Shown in pieces: positions 8,499-16,883 of a DNA stretch of 37,797 nt. A program made the translations under genes and the position numbers. The notes beneath the pieces were generated by a model. It saw nothing but the letters and a program-made list of their open reading frames with translations, was not told the origin of the DNA and ran no database searches. This DNA comes from Candidatus Poribacteria bacterium (GTDB lineage: Bacteria; Poribacteria; WGA-4E; WGA-3G). Where the stretch lies: positions 1 to 37,797 of the forward strand of contig JAAXHI010000367.1 in the NCBI GenBank assembly GCA_012270875.1, read 5' to 3'. The first letter of the stretch is position 1. Each line of letters opens with the position of its first letter.

Positions 8499-9164
8499 TT
8501 AGACTTTGTCCGCTGTTGTCGTAAAGAAATTACCTGCATCCTTAAGCCGCGGTTTGCCTTTGTGAAAGCCAAAGATACCGAGGTTGTTTTCGGTGATGCT
8601 ATCCAACTGATGAATTTTCCATCCATCCTTGGGATCTTTCATCAAATACAGGTGTGTTTCTCCAGGGAACGAGCCTTTGTAACAGTTATAGCCTATCGCA
8701 CTGGCTTCAATCTTACTCCCCTTATAGCGAATCCAGAAATCTGTCAATTTATCGTTCTGTCCCCACTTTGAACCCTTCGTTCCGATACCGATCCACAAAC
8801 CTTCAATCCCGATTTCAACATTTCTCCATCCTTTGGCTAAAGGCACGGGTTCGTTTCCAGCAAAGATTGTTCCGAAGATGATAGTGGTTGTTTCAACGGT
8901 TTCCTGAATGCCTCTGATATCTTCGTCGTTAAAGGCTGCATAGAATGCGCTGTAGACTTTCTGAATCGCCTGTTTTTCCGCCTCAAAGTCGATCGGTGGT
9001 TTTTCAGCAACAGCGGGTTCTTGAGCCGTAGCAGTGCTTGAGGTGCCCCCCGTTGTCTTATCGGGTGCTTCCTCTTCACTATCGCCACCACAACCCACGA
9101 TGCTGATGCTCATGATGCCGACTGCGAAAATGACAAGCACGAGCCACGTTAATCTCAATTGCAT
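8499..9164 (-). CDS. Lipoprotein with NTF2/SnoaL-like domain
   Basis: The protein has 221 residues from ATG 9164, chosen because GGAGGA lies about 9 nt upstream. The track start at 9221 adds an implausible leader. The N-terminus is a lipoprotein signal (LVIFAVGIMSISIVGCGG) with the lipobox cysteine near residue 26, followed by an acidic, Thr/Ser-rich linker. The remainder (IQKVYSAFYAAFNDEDIRGI, WRNVEIGIEGLWIGI, DGWKIHQLDSI) has the alternating pattern of NTF2-like/DUF4440 domains, which bind small ligands or act as ketosteroid-isomerase-like folds. No catalytic residues are recognisable. It is a likely membrane-anchored stand-alone gene with its own consensus promoter at 9323-9351. Confidence 0.75.
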   Translation of the reverse strand: MQLRLTWLVLVIFAVGIMSISIVGCGGDSEEEAPDKTTGGTSSTATAQEPAVAEKPPIDFEAEKQAIQKVYSAFYAAFNDEDIRGIQETVETTTIIFGTIFAGNEPVPLAKGWRNVEIGIEGLWIGIGTKGSKWGQNDKLTDFWIRYKGSKIEASAIGYNCYKGSFPGETHLYLMKDPKDGWKIHQLDSITENNLGIFGFHKGKPRLKDAGNFFTTTADKV

Positions 9165-9322
9165 TTCTTTAAATTCCTCCTTTAGATTTGTCACACAACC
9201 TACAGCATTCAATAGCCACATTTATTTATCGTCAAACCTGATTGTGGCACTTTTGATGCGCAGACAAAAACCAATTGCTGAGTGACTAATGCATATTTTC
9301 TATAGACGCTACTTTCATAGAC

Positions 9323-9351
9323 ATTATAACTTGTTTTAAAAAATGTGTCAA
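9323..9351 (-). promoter_or_regulatory. Consensus sigma-70 promoter for the lipoprotein gene
   Basis: On the minus strand there is a perfect TTGACA, a 17-nt spacer and a perfect TATAAT. It points at the lipoprotein gene starting at 9164, giving an untranslated leader of about 150 nt. This is one of the two best promoter matches in the window. Confidence 0.7.
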
Positions 9352-9387
9352 ATTAATTTGTCTTTGCGGTCAAATCTTGCTATTTTC

Positions 9388-10503
9388 TCAAGGCAGATAC
9401 CCACCATTCTCAAGCGTCTGAATTACGTCAGCAACTTGAATTGCGGACATACACCCCTCTTCTCCGAATCGGCAGGTCGTTTCAGGACAAGGGGGACAGT
9501 CAAGTTTCTGTCGAATCGTCTGACACTTTGGTCCCACTGGTCCAAAACGGGTTGGATCACCCGGTCCATAGAGTCCTATTGTCTGTGTATCTACCGCCGC
9601 CGCAAGATGCATCGGACCACTGTCGTTACCGATAAACACATTACATTTAAGCAAAATTGATGCCAATTGGGTCAAGGTCGTTTTCCCGGCAATATTATTT
9701 GACTCCGCCCGCATCAGTGCTCGGATTTCGGTGATTATTGGGATTTCATCTTTCACGCCGACAAACAGAATTTCTGCACGTTTTTGGGCAATGAGCCAAT
9801 CCGCCAATTCAGCATACCGCTCAGGCATCCACCTTTTTATCGGAATAGGGGAACCCGGGTGGATAGCAATTAAAGGACGTTCTCCGTCAATTTGAAGCGT
9901 TGAAAGAAAATCAGATGCCCATTTCTGGTCTTCTGTTGTTATTGAAAAGGTCGTCGTTTGTATGGAGGTCGGTATACCTGCTTTGTGTAAGACATCAAGG
10001 TTGCGTGTCGTTTCGTGGGTTCCAGTAAATTGAGGAAACCCTAATTTGTTCGCTACTTGCAGGGCTGCTCGATTGAGGCGTTTCGGGGTCATTCGCAATA
10101 AAGCGAACCCAACTGTCCGCCAATCACCTCGGAGTTCCACCAACAGATCGTATTTTTGACGATGTAACTCTCGGTAAAGTTGGAACGTTTGCTTTAATGA
10201 AGTCGGTTCCCCTGTACGGCAGAAAGCCGGTGAATTATATTCCAAGACTTTACTGACATTAGGATGTTTCTCCAACACCACGCGACTCCATGCGCCGGTG
10301 AGTGCGTGCAGTTCGGCGTTCGGATACGCTTGACGTAAATTGGAAAACACCGGCGTTGATAACAGGACATCTCCGAGATGATCAAGTTTGATAACGAGGA
10401 TGCGCTCTGGGGTGAAGTCCTTGGGCAAACGTTTCCAATAAAAGAGCCACTGCACGACAGCGGAAGCGATTAAAGTGAGAGTTTCGGAGAGATACTGAAA
10501 CAT
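9388..10503 (-). CDS. Glycosyltransferase family 9 (heptosyltransferase-like)
   Basis: The protein has 371 residues from ATG 10503 (MFQYLSETLTLIASA), with GAGG directly upstream; the track start at 10596 is a TTG. The N-terminal Rossmann half begins ILVIKLDHLGDVLLSTPVF, the classic GT9 opening. The C-terminal half has HPGSPIPIKRWMPERYAEL and FIGNDSGPMHLAAAV, the donor-binding region of ADP-heptose:LPS heptosyltransferases. The end holds a Cys cluster (CPPCPETTCRFGEEGC) seen in many GT9 members. It would transfer a sugar onto lipopolysaccharide core or a similar glycolipid at the inner face of the cytoplasmic membrane; the acceptor is not predictable. It stands alone, divergent from the haem-type lipoprotein gene. 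Confidence 0.85.
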   Translation of the reverse strand: MFQYLSETLTLIASAVVQWLFYWKRLPKDFTPERILVIKLDHLGDVLLSTPVFSNLRQAYPNAELHALTGAWSRVVLEKHPNVSKVLEYNSPAFCRTGEPTSLKQTFQLYRELHRQKYDLLVELRGDWRTVGFALLRMTPKRLNRAALQVANKLGFPQFTGTHETTRNLDVLHKAGIPTSIQTTTFSITTEDQKWASDFLSTLQIDGERPLIAIHPGSPIPIKRWMPERYAELADWLIAQKRAEILFVGVKDEIPIITEIRALMRAESNNIAGKTTLTQLASILLKCNVFIGNDSGPMHLAAAVDTQTIGLYGPGDPTRFGPVGPKCQTIRQKLDCPPCPETTCRFGEEGCMSAIQVADVIQTLENGGYLP

Positions 10504-10605
10504 CGACCTCAGTTTAGCCAATCCACGAAGATTTGTCAAGCGGTATTCTACGTTATCAACAAGGTCTCTGAACCGGCAACTGACTATCGGAATCAAAACT
10601 TCTGC

Positions 10606-10634
10606 TTGACTATTTTATCCCAAGATGTTATCTT
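10606..10634 (+). promoter_or_regulatory. Candidate sigma-70 promoter for the first CX4CH lipoprotein
   Basis: TTGACT, a 17-nt spacer and TATCTT lie in the divergent gap about 110 bp before the ATG at 10742. The spacing is ideal, and the -10 has two mismatches to consensus. Confidence 0.4.
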
Positions 10635-10741
10635 TTCTTTAGTCAGAACGATACCAGATTAGAAGAAGTTCCGTGTGTTAACTACAATCGGCTATTAGGA
10701 AACTCTCATAACTCCTAAAGTTTTGGGTAAAAGAGGTAATT

Positions 10742-11398
10742 ATGATGATAAGCATACAAAGATTTTTCTTATTGATTATTGGATTACTATTTTGTGTACT
10801 GGGTTGCGCTCGCGAGCATGTTGATATGCCTATGCTTGATGATCATGCAGCACCTATGGAAACACATGAACCTGTTGACATTGAGGCTGCTTTTGCGCAA
10901 AACCTTTTGCCGATCCTTACGGCGAGATGTGCGCTCTCTGGATGTCATGTCGCTGACGGTCCTCACGGTTTGGATTTCAGGACGTACGCATCTTTTGTCG
11001 CCGGAGGCGAGCACGGTCCGGCGTTCATTCCAGGGAATGCTGAAGCAAGTGAGGTTATCGAACAAATCGTTGAAGGCAAAATGCCGCCGCCGCCGCGTGA
11101 TCCGCTAACCGATGCCGAGATTCAACTTTTTAGAGATTGGATTAATCAGCAGGAAGCTCAGGATCATGTTGTCCAACACGAGCATGGCGATGAAGAGGAC
11201 ACAGACGACGAGCATGACGAGCATAGCGATGAAGAAGATGCTGACGGAGATCATGATGCTGATGATGACGACGAGCATGACGAGCATGATGACGTGGATG
11301 ACGATGATGGGCATGCCGGTGATGACGACGAGCATGATGACGACGATGACAACGGTCATGACGACGATGACGACGAGCATGACGATGATAACAACTAA
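10742..11398 (+). CDS. PSCyt1-like haem-type lipoprotein with Asp/His-rich tail
   Basis: The 218-residue protein starts at ATG 10742 after AGAGG. A lipoprotein signal ends at Cys22 (IGLLFCVLGC). Residues 47-138 form a small domain like the planctomycete-type cytochrome c (PSCyt1) region: LPILTARCALSGCH, then GLDFRTYASFV, FIPGNAEASEVIEQI, GKMPPPP and LFRDWINQQ. Its haem-like motif is CX4CH (Cys63, Cys68, His69) rather than CXXCH, and Met114 is a possible axial ligand. Residues 141-218 are almost entirely Asp, Glu and His, with repeated DDEHDEH blocks, suggesting divalent-metal binding outside the membrane. Covalent haem is inferred, not shown. It is the paralogue of the gene at 11984. Confidence 0.75.
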   Translation: MMISIQRFFLLIIGLLFCVLGCAREHVDMPMLDDHAAPMETHEPVDIEAAFAQNLLPILTARCALSGCHVADGPHGLDFRTYASFVAGGEHGPAFIPGNAEASEVIEQIVEGKMPPPPRDPLTDAEIQLFRDWINQQEAQDHVVQHEHGDEEDTDDEHDEHSDEEDADGDHDADDDDEHDEHDDVDDDDGHAGDDDEHDDDDDNGHDDDDDEHDDDNN

Positions 11399-11455
11399 AA
11401 ACAGGTTTTCTTAAACAGGACTTACGCATTTTTCCATGATAACGAACATATAATG

Positions 11456-11490
11456 CACTGCAGGCGGGGTTTGAAACCCCGCCTGCAGTG
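11456..11490. repeat. Perfect 35-bp palindrome (GGTTTGAAACC core)
   Basis: Both arms are CACTGCAGGCGGGGTTT and its exact complement around a single central G. It lies 58 bp after the stop of the first CX4CH lipoprotein gene and is followed by GGGAGCTGCG. A shorter palindrome with a closely similar core (GGTTTCAAACC) follows the second paralogue at 13003-13027. It may be a terminator, though no T-tract follows on either strand, or an extragenic palindromic repeat family. Confidence 0.65.
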
Positions 11491-11983
11491 GGAGCTGCGT
11501 AGGTCCTATTAAAGTCATTGATATTTCACTCCATTGTTGGGGTTGGTATGAAATCAGCCCCAAAAATGCCCTCCAATTCCGAACCCCGGAACAACGACGA
11601 AAAAGGTTCTTCTCCATTCCACAACTTTTTATTTTGTTCATTTTTTGAACAGATTTGTCCATTTTTTTCAGAAAAACCAGATCAACCAATAAAAGAATTC
11701 AGTTTCGATTTTCCATCCAATTTTATAGAGTCGCCACGCCTAAACGCCCACTCCTACCAGCGTATCACTGATTCAATTATTGCTTTTATAGGCAAACTAA
11801 ACACTTCTGCATCCGCTATTCTTAGGATTGGCATCATACTTGCTTTTTTTTATGTATTGTTTGAATCAAGTCCTATAGAACCATAGAGTGTTTAGGGTAA
11901 AAGGTAAAAGAGCATTGAACTTGAAACTGCCCTATAAAATTATTCAACCAAATTTTTAGGCAGCATTATAAGGAGCAACTATT
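11491..11983 (+). other. Gap between lipoprotein paralogues; no convincing gene
   Basis: The only frame is an unconvincing 122-codon ORF (11518-11886) without a ribosome site or family-like sequence. The region is AT-rich and ends with GGGTAAAAGGTAAAAG, loosely like the GGGTAAAAGAGGTAAT before the first paralogue. AAGGAG at 9 nt before ATG 11984 is the ribosome site of the next gene. Confidence 0.4.
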
Positions 11984-12964
11984 ATGTTTACAAATACACG
12001 AAGGTCTTTCCTACTTATCATAGGATTGTTATTTTACTTAGTTGGGTGTGATTCCGAGCGAGGCGGTCTCTTATTGCTCGATAATATTTTATCTGAAAAC
12101 GAGCAGGTTCCGGCTATGGAAAGTGTTGAGACCGCTAACGCTGAAATTACTTTTGAACAGAACCTTTTGCCTCTTCTCACGCAAAGATGCGCGTACGCTG
12201 GTTGCCATGTTGCTGGCGGACCCAAAAACCTTGACTTCAGCACATATCAAGCTTTTATAAAGGGCGGAGATGAAGGTCCCGTATTTATTCCAGGCAATGC
12301 GCAAGGCAGTGCTATTATTGACGAAATCGTCTCCGGTAGAATGCCCATCGGTGGTCCGCAGCTGACCAATGCGGAAATCCAACGCTTTACTGATTGGATT
12401 AACAATCAAGAAGCAATCCCGGATAGATCCTTTGATGAACCACCTGAGACACAAACTCCAGAATCTACTGACGGTACAGTTTCTTTTCAGCAGGACCTTC
12501 TGCCTATTCTCACGGCGCGGTGTGCCTATAGTGGTTGTCATGATGCTAACGGTCCCGACGACCTTGATTTCAGGACATACCAAACTTTCATACGAAGCGC
12601 AGAGGACGAGGATGTATTTGTCCCAGGTAATGCCCGAAGCAGCGATATTATTGAAGAAATTGTCTCTGGCAGAATGCCCCCTGACGGTCCTCCATTGACT
12701 GCTGCGCAAATTCAACTCTTCAGAGATTGGATTAATCAGCAAGACCCTGCCGATTTTCCTAATCTCCGTTATGATGATGACGACTACGACGATGATGACT
12801 ACGACGATGACGACTATGACGATGACGACTATGACGATGACGACTACGACGATGATGACGATGACGACTACGACGATGATGATGACGATGACGACGATGA
12901 TGATGACGACGATGATGATGACGACGATGATGATGACGACGATGATGACGACGATGATGACTAA
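11984..12964 (+). CDS. Double PSCyt1-like lipoprotein with poly-Asp/Tyr tail
   Basis: The 326-residue protein starts at ATG 11984, 9 nt after AAGGAG. The lipobox cysteine is Cys22 (LLFYLVGC). Two copies of the same domain follow: residues 56-142 (RCAYAGCH at 68-75, GRMPIGG) and 168-253 (RCAYSGCH at 179-186, GRMPPDG). Each has a CX4CH motif and a conserved GRMP methionine. The tail (263-326) contains only Asp and Tyr: five-residue YDDDD units, then an almost pure Asp run. It is encoded by a mixed GAT/GAC tract, so the acidic protein rather than the DNA repeat seems to be selected. It is probably a surface or periplasmic electron-transfer or metal-binding protein. Haem attachment to CX4CH is an inference. 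Confidence 0.75.
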   Translation: MFTNTRRSFLLIIGLLFYLVGCDSERGGLLLLDNILSENEQVPAMESVETANAEITFEQNLLPLLTQRCAYAGCHVAGGPKNLDFSTYQAFIKGGDEGPVFIPGNAQGSAIIDEIVSGRMPIGGPQLTNAEIQRFTDWINNQEAIPDRSFDEPPETQTPESTDGTVSFQQDLLPILTARCAYSGCHDANGPDDLDFRTYQTFIRSAEDEDVFVPGNARSSDIIEEIVSGRMPPDGPPLTAAQIQLFRDWINQQDPADFPNLRYDDDDYDDDDYDDDDYDDDDYDDDDYDDDDDDDYDDDDDDDDDDDDDDDDDDDDDDDDDDDDDD

Positions 12965-13002
12965 ATAACAATGCAAGTATCTTCGTTATTTTACGCAATC
13001 AT

Positions 13003-13027
13003 AGGGGCTGGTTTCAAACCAGCCTCT
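13003..13027 (+). terminator. Hairpin after the double-domain lipoprotein
   Basis: AGGGGCTGGTTT and its near-complement form an 11-bp stem, followed by GTGTTTT on the plus strand. It lies 39 bp past the stop at 12964. The core GGTTTCAAACC resembles the 35-bp palindrome behind the first paralogue. Confidence 0.6.
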
Positions 13028-13072
13028 GTGTTTTAACCTTCCTATTCCTTTTTCAGACAACTCTAAACGCGT

Positions 13073-13102
13073 TTGCATTCAGTAGATGGGTTCTGCTATA
13101 CT
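13073..13102 (+). promoter_or_regulatory. Candidate sigma-70 promoter before the PEP-synthase-like gene
   Basis: TTGCAT, an 18-nt spacer and TATACT lie about 40 bp before the ATG at 13144. This agrees with the terminator just upstream and the start of a new two-gene operon. Confidence 0.4.
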
Positions 13103-13143
13103 ATTTCCAATCGTTTCTACCCTTCACAGACGCATTTTAGTTT

Positions 13144-15720
13144 ATGCAATTTATCAAACACTTCTCAGAAATTGACGAGGCTGACTTGCCCCACGCCGGC
13201 GGAAAAGGATTGAATCTCGGAAAATTGACGAGGGCGGGGTTTCGAGTGCCGCAGGGATTTTGTGTCGTTACAGATGCCTATCGGTTTTCTGTTCGGAATC
13301 TACAGGAACAGAATGCGGATGCTATTAAAGAACTTGTGTTGGCACCGGAACTTGTTGCGGAAATTCAAACGGCGCGAGGGCAACTGCAGACAAGCACAGT
13401 CGCCGTCCGTTCGAGCGCGACCGCGGAGGATTTGGCAGAGGCGAGTTTTGCGGGACAACAGGACACCTTTTTGAATGTAGCGTCCGATGGACTCTTAGAC
13501 GCACTCAAAGCGTGCTGGGCATCGCTCTGGTCGAAACGGGCTATTGCCTATCGGCAAACACAAGGCATCTCCGATGAAGGATTGGCAATGGCGGTTGTCA
13601 TTCAGGAGATGTGTAACGCCGATGTCTCCGGTGTGCTTTTCACTGTCAGTCCTTTTAGTGCGGATGTCTCTATTGTTGAATCGAATTGGGGGTTAGGCGA
13701 ATCGGTTGTTTCGGGTACCATTACACCTGATAGTTTCCATGTATCACGGGAGACCGGCAAGATTGTGGAAAAGAACATCGCTACAAAACGCGAGATGGTA
13801 ACCGCCACCGGTGTGAGCGAAGTGTCGTCTGCACAGCAGGATGTTTCGAGCCTGACGGAGGCACAGTTGACGGAACTCACACAACTCGGTATGCAAATCG
13901 AAACCCTTTACGGACAGCCGATGGATATTGAATGGGCACTTGTGGACGAAGCGTTTGTGTTGCTGCAGGCACGCCATATCACCACACCTATCAGCTCAAC
14001 CGCTACCTCTGAAGAAGCATATTCTGCCCGTGGCACCGATAAAGATGCCGTTGAGAAACGCCGTCAAGAGGAAATTCGGATATTGGCAGCGCGTGCCGAG
14101 GAACATGGAACCGTTTGGTGTCATCACAACATCGCAGAGGTATTACCGGCTCCGTTGCCGATGACTTGCGCGATTGTCAAGGAATTTATGTCGGGAACCG
14201 GTGGATTGGGTAAGGCGTATCGCGGTTTAGGATTTCATCCGAGCGAACGCGTAGATAACGAGGGGATTCTCGACCTGATCTGTGGACGCATTTACGTTAA
14301 TTTGAACCGCGAGGCGGAACTTCATTTCGACGGTTTCCCGTCTGCACACGATTTTAATGCCTTGAAACAGAACCCGCAGCAAGCGATGTACGCGCAGGCA
14401 CAAACTGATATTACCCGAAGCACCGCCTCATTTTGGTTGAAACTACCACTTCATATTATCCGTATGAGTAAGGCAGAGATGCGTCTACGGCAGTATCGCT
14501 CAGACTTTGACCAACGACTCACGGCAGAGATATTCCCTGCGTTTCAAGCGGAGATTGAAGCGGAACGTGAACGCTCGTACGCTGACCTGTCAGATGCGGA
14601 ATTAGTTGCAAAATTTCGGACATGGCGCGCCAAAACATTGGACGATTTCGCGCCGAAAGTGCTCACGGCTACGCTGCTTGCTGGCTTTTCGCTGCAACGA
14701 TTGGAGGCGGCACTCCAGAAGGGGCTGGATGAGACAGCGGCTAAAACCCTCGCGAACCGACTGATGAGTGGGCTTGCGGGGAATCTCACCGTTGAAACCA
14801 ACGAAAAATTGTGGCAGGTGGCGACAGAGGACTTGGCACTTACCGACTTCCTAAAAGATTACGGGCATCGTGCAGTTGACGAGTTTGAATTGGCGCAACC
14901 GAGATGGCGCGAAGATACGACCTACCTCGAACAGGTGATTGCCTCTTTTCAGCAAGAAGTTTCAGGCGCAAACAGACAACAAGAAAGCACGACACATTTC
15001 GCACGACAAGTAGAACAACGTGAGTCGGCAGAGGCAGAACTCAGCACCGTTCTTGGAGAGAAAGCGAATTTGCGGAAACAGATCGAAAGTGAACTGGATT
15101 TCACAAGACGTTACATGCCTTTCAGAGAAACAGCGAAATTTTATCTCATGCTCGGTTATGAACAGATTCGGCGCGCCTTACTTGAATTAGATAACCGCTA
15201 TAAACTTGATGGTGGCGTTTTTTATCTCGTGCCAGATGAATTGGAGCAACTGATTGATGGCGAAGTTTTTGGTGAGGTTATCGCCGCGCGAAAGGCTCAG
15301 CGCGAACTGATGCTACAGATTGAGGTGACCGATGTTATTTTCAGTGATGCATTGGAAGATATCGGCAAACCGATGGCAATAGGTGCAGCGGAGACATATA
15401 CAGGCGTAGGTGTTTCTGCGGGAGTCGCTACAGGGAAAGCGCGTGTGCTTCTGAAACCAACAGATGTGCAACCATCTGACCGTGATTATATTCTGGTATG
15501 TCCATCAACTGATCCGGCATGGACACCACTCTTTCTGCAAGCAGCAGGACTCGTGATGGAGCGCGGTGGACTCCTATCACACGGTGCCGTTGTCGCGAGA
15601 GAGTATGGTGTACCGGCTGTAGCGAACATTCCGAACGCAACTCAGCGTATTACAGATGGACAGATGCTTCGGATTGATGGAAACCAGGGGATCGTCTCAG
15701 TTTGTCACGAAACCTCTTAG
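13144..15720 (+). CDS. PEP synthase/rifampin phosphotransferase-like dikinase
   Basis: This 858-residue enzyme has the three-part plan of rifampin phosphotransferases (about 865 residues). An N-terminal ATP-grasp domain carries GGKGLNLGKL, VRSSATAEDLAEASFAGQQD and ESNWGLGESVVSGTITPDSF. A divergent helical middle covers about residues 320-750. A C-terminal swivelling phosphohistidine domain has GGLLSHGAVVAREYGVPAV with catalytic His813. The PEP-binding TIM barrel of pyruvate phosphate dikinase is absent, so it is not a simple PPDK. The middle substrate domain decides specificity, and I cannot tell whether it accepts a rifamycin, another small molecule or pyruvate. It ends 15 bp before the VWA gene, so the two share an operon. 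Confidence 0.85.
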   Translation: MQFIKHFSEIDEADLPHAGGKGLNLGKLTRAGFRVPQGFCVVTDAYRFSVRNLQEQNADAIKELVLAPELVAEIQTARGQLQTSTVAVRSSATAEDLAEASFAGQQDTFLNVASDGLLDALKACWASLWSKRAIAYRQTQGISDEGLAMAVVIQEMCNADVSGVLFTVSPFSADVSIVESNWGLGESVVSGTITPDSFHVSRETGKIVEKNIATKREMVTATGVSEVSSAQQDVSSLTEAQLTELTQLGMQIETLYGQPMDIEWALVDEAFVLLQARHITTPISSTATSEEAYSARGTDKDAVEKRRQEEIRILAARAEEHGTVWCHHNIAEVLPAPLPMTCAIVKEFMSGTGGLGKAYRGLGFHPSERVDNEGILDLICGRIYVNLNREAELHFDGFPSAHDFNALKQNPQQAMYAQAQTDITRSTASFWLKLPLHIIRMSKAEMRLRQYRSDFDQRLTAEIFPAFQAEIEAERERSYADLSDAELVAKFRTWRAKTLDDFAPKVLTATLLAGFSLQRLEAALQKGLDETAAKTLANRLMSGLAGNLTVETNEKLWQVATEDLALTDFLKDYGHRAVDEFELAQPRWREDTTYLEQVIASFQQEVSGANRQQESTTHFARQVEQRESAEAELSTVLGEKANLRKQIESELDFTRRYMPFRETAKFYLMLGYEQIRRALLELDNRYKLDGGVFYLVPDELEQLIDGEVFGEVIAARKAQRELMLQIEVTDVIFSDALEDIGKPMAIGAAETYTGVGVSAGVATGKARVLLKPTDVQPSDRDYILVCPSTDPAWTPLFLQAAGLVMERGGLLSHGAVVAREYGVPAVANIPNATQRITDGQMLRIDGNQGIVSVCHETS

Positions 15721-15735
15721 CGAGGAAAAAGGGAT

Positions 15736-16815
15736 ATGTTATTTGATACCTATTGGGATAAACGACAACAAAAGCGTAGGAAAACTCGCAGAGCGTTTCT
15801 AACGTCGTTAGTTTTGCATGCCGTCGCGATTGCGATTATGAGTATCGGTTACATCCGATGGTATCGTCCGATGCTACCTTCGGAACCGCTTGTGTCAGAG
15901 GCTATTTCGGTAACGGAACTCCAACGTTTTCACGTCAGTAGTACCCGCAAACGTTCGATGCCGACGCGGCGTTCCACACCTCTGCACACAAAGCGTTCCG
16001 CTGCAGCGAGTCAAAATGCTACAAAGTTAACGCATTCAGCACCGCCAACGCTGGCAAGTGCTTCGATTCCAGTCTTGAAGACGGACGCTCGGTTACCGGT
16101 GGCGGAAACCTCTCTCCGTGAACACACGACAGAGACCCCTACGTGGAAAACAATTGCGACAGCACGGGCAAAAGCACCGACAATCACGCCTAAGCCAAAA
16201 ACTACGCAGGAACAAACTGCAGCAGGCGAGGCTACGGGCAGTAAAAGTCCAGCGCAACCGATTGATAGAGATGCCCGGATGGGAGAAGCACTCGAAGGGA
16301 TCGCGGAGAGTATCGCTGACGGTGAAACCGAAACTGCTGTTGACCTCGTTTTTCTGCTTGACATTAGTGGGAGTATGATAGATAATATCCGCGCAGTCGG
16401 TAGACAACTCAATCAGATGGTATCGGTATTTGAAGAAAAAGGGGTTGATTTCACGCTCGGCATCGTTATTTTCAGGTATCTTGAGAGTGATACGATTATC
16501 CATCCACAGACGCGAGATAGTGAGAAATTCAGGCGGTTGCTAACGACGCATGTTGTCGCTGCTGCTGGTGATGAACGCGCACATAACGCCATTGTAAAAA
16601 CAATCCGTCGTGTCAATTTTCGTGAAGGTGCGAACCGCCGATTTGTACTTGTTACCGATGAGCGTACCAAAGGTGCCTACACATTATCAGAAGTGTTGAA
16701 ACAGTGTTTTCAGAATAACATCACTGTCGATGTCATCGGCATCAATCATACCACGCATAGGGCGTTAACAACTAAAACTGGAGGCCTCTGGTTTCCTATT
16801 CCGATACAGGAATAG
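15736..16815 (+). CDS. Membrane-anchored VWA-domain protein
   Basis: The 359-residue protein starts at ATG 15736 after GAGGAAAAAGGG. A basic N-terminus (KRQQKRRKTRR) and one membrane helix (FLTSLVLHAVAIAIMSIGYI) are followed by a Ser/Thr/Ala/Pro-rich linker to about residue 175. Residues 203-350 are a von Willebrand factor A domain with the MIDAS start DISGSM (209-214), a later Thr-containing loop and LVTDERTKGAY. VWA domains bind a metal and mediate protein-protein contacts at envelopes. The anchor is nearly identical to that of the DUF4159 protein at 6809-8287. Coupling to the upstream dikinase-like gene is unusual, and no functional link is established. Confidence 0.8.
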   Translation: MLFDTYWDKRQQKRRKTRRAFLTSLVLHAVAIAIMSIGYIRWYRPMLPSEPLVSEAISVTELQRFHVSSTRKRSMPTRRSTPLHTKRSAAASQNATKLTHSAPPTLASASIPVLKTDARLPVAETSLREHTTETPTWKTIATARAKAPTITPKPKTTQEQTAAGEATGSKSPAQPIDRDARMGEALEGIAESIADGETETAVDLVFLLDISGSMIDNIRAVGRQLNQMVSVFEEKGVDFTLGIVIFRYLESDTIIHPQTRDSEKFRRLLTTHVVAAAGDERAHNAIVKTIRRVNFREGANRRFVLVTDERTKGAYTLSEVLKQCFQNNITVDVIGINHTTHRALTTKTGGLWFPIPIQE

Positions 16816-16883
16816 CGATCAGCAATCAGAAATCAGCGTCTGGAAAAACAGTTTTCAGTTAAGGGATTCACTTTTAAGGAAAA

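Noticed and set aside
11518-11886. 122-codon plus-strand ORF between the two lipoprotein genes
   Set aside because: No ribosome site, no family-like pattern, and compositionally intergenic.
12773-12961. CRISPR-like or satellite repeat array
   Set aside because: It is an in-frame Asp/Tyr coding tract with no regular repeat-spacer structure.
12089-12976. 295-codon minus-strand ORF opposite the double-domain lipoprotein
   Set aside because: It is the antisense of a real gene. The long Val/Ile run is the complement of the Asp tract, and there is no ribosome site or domain.
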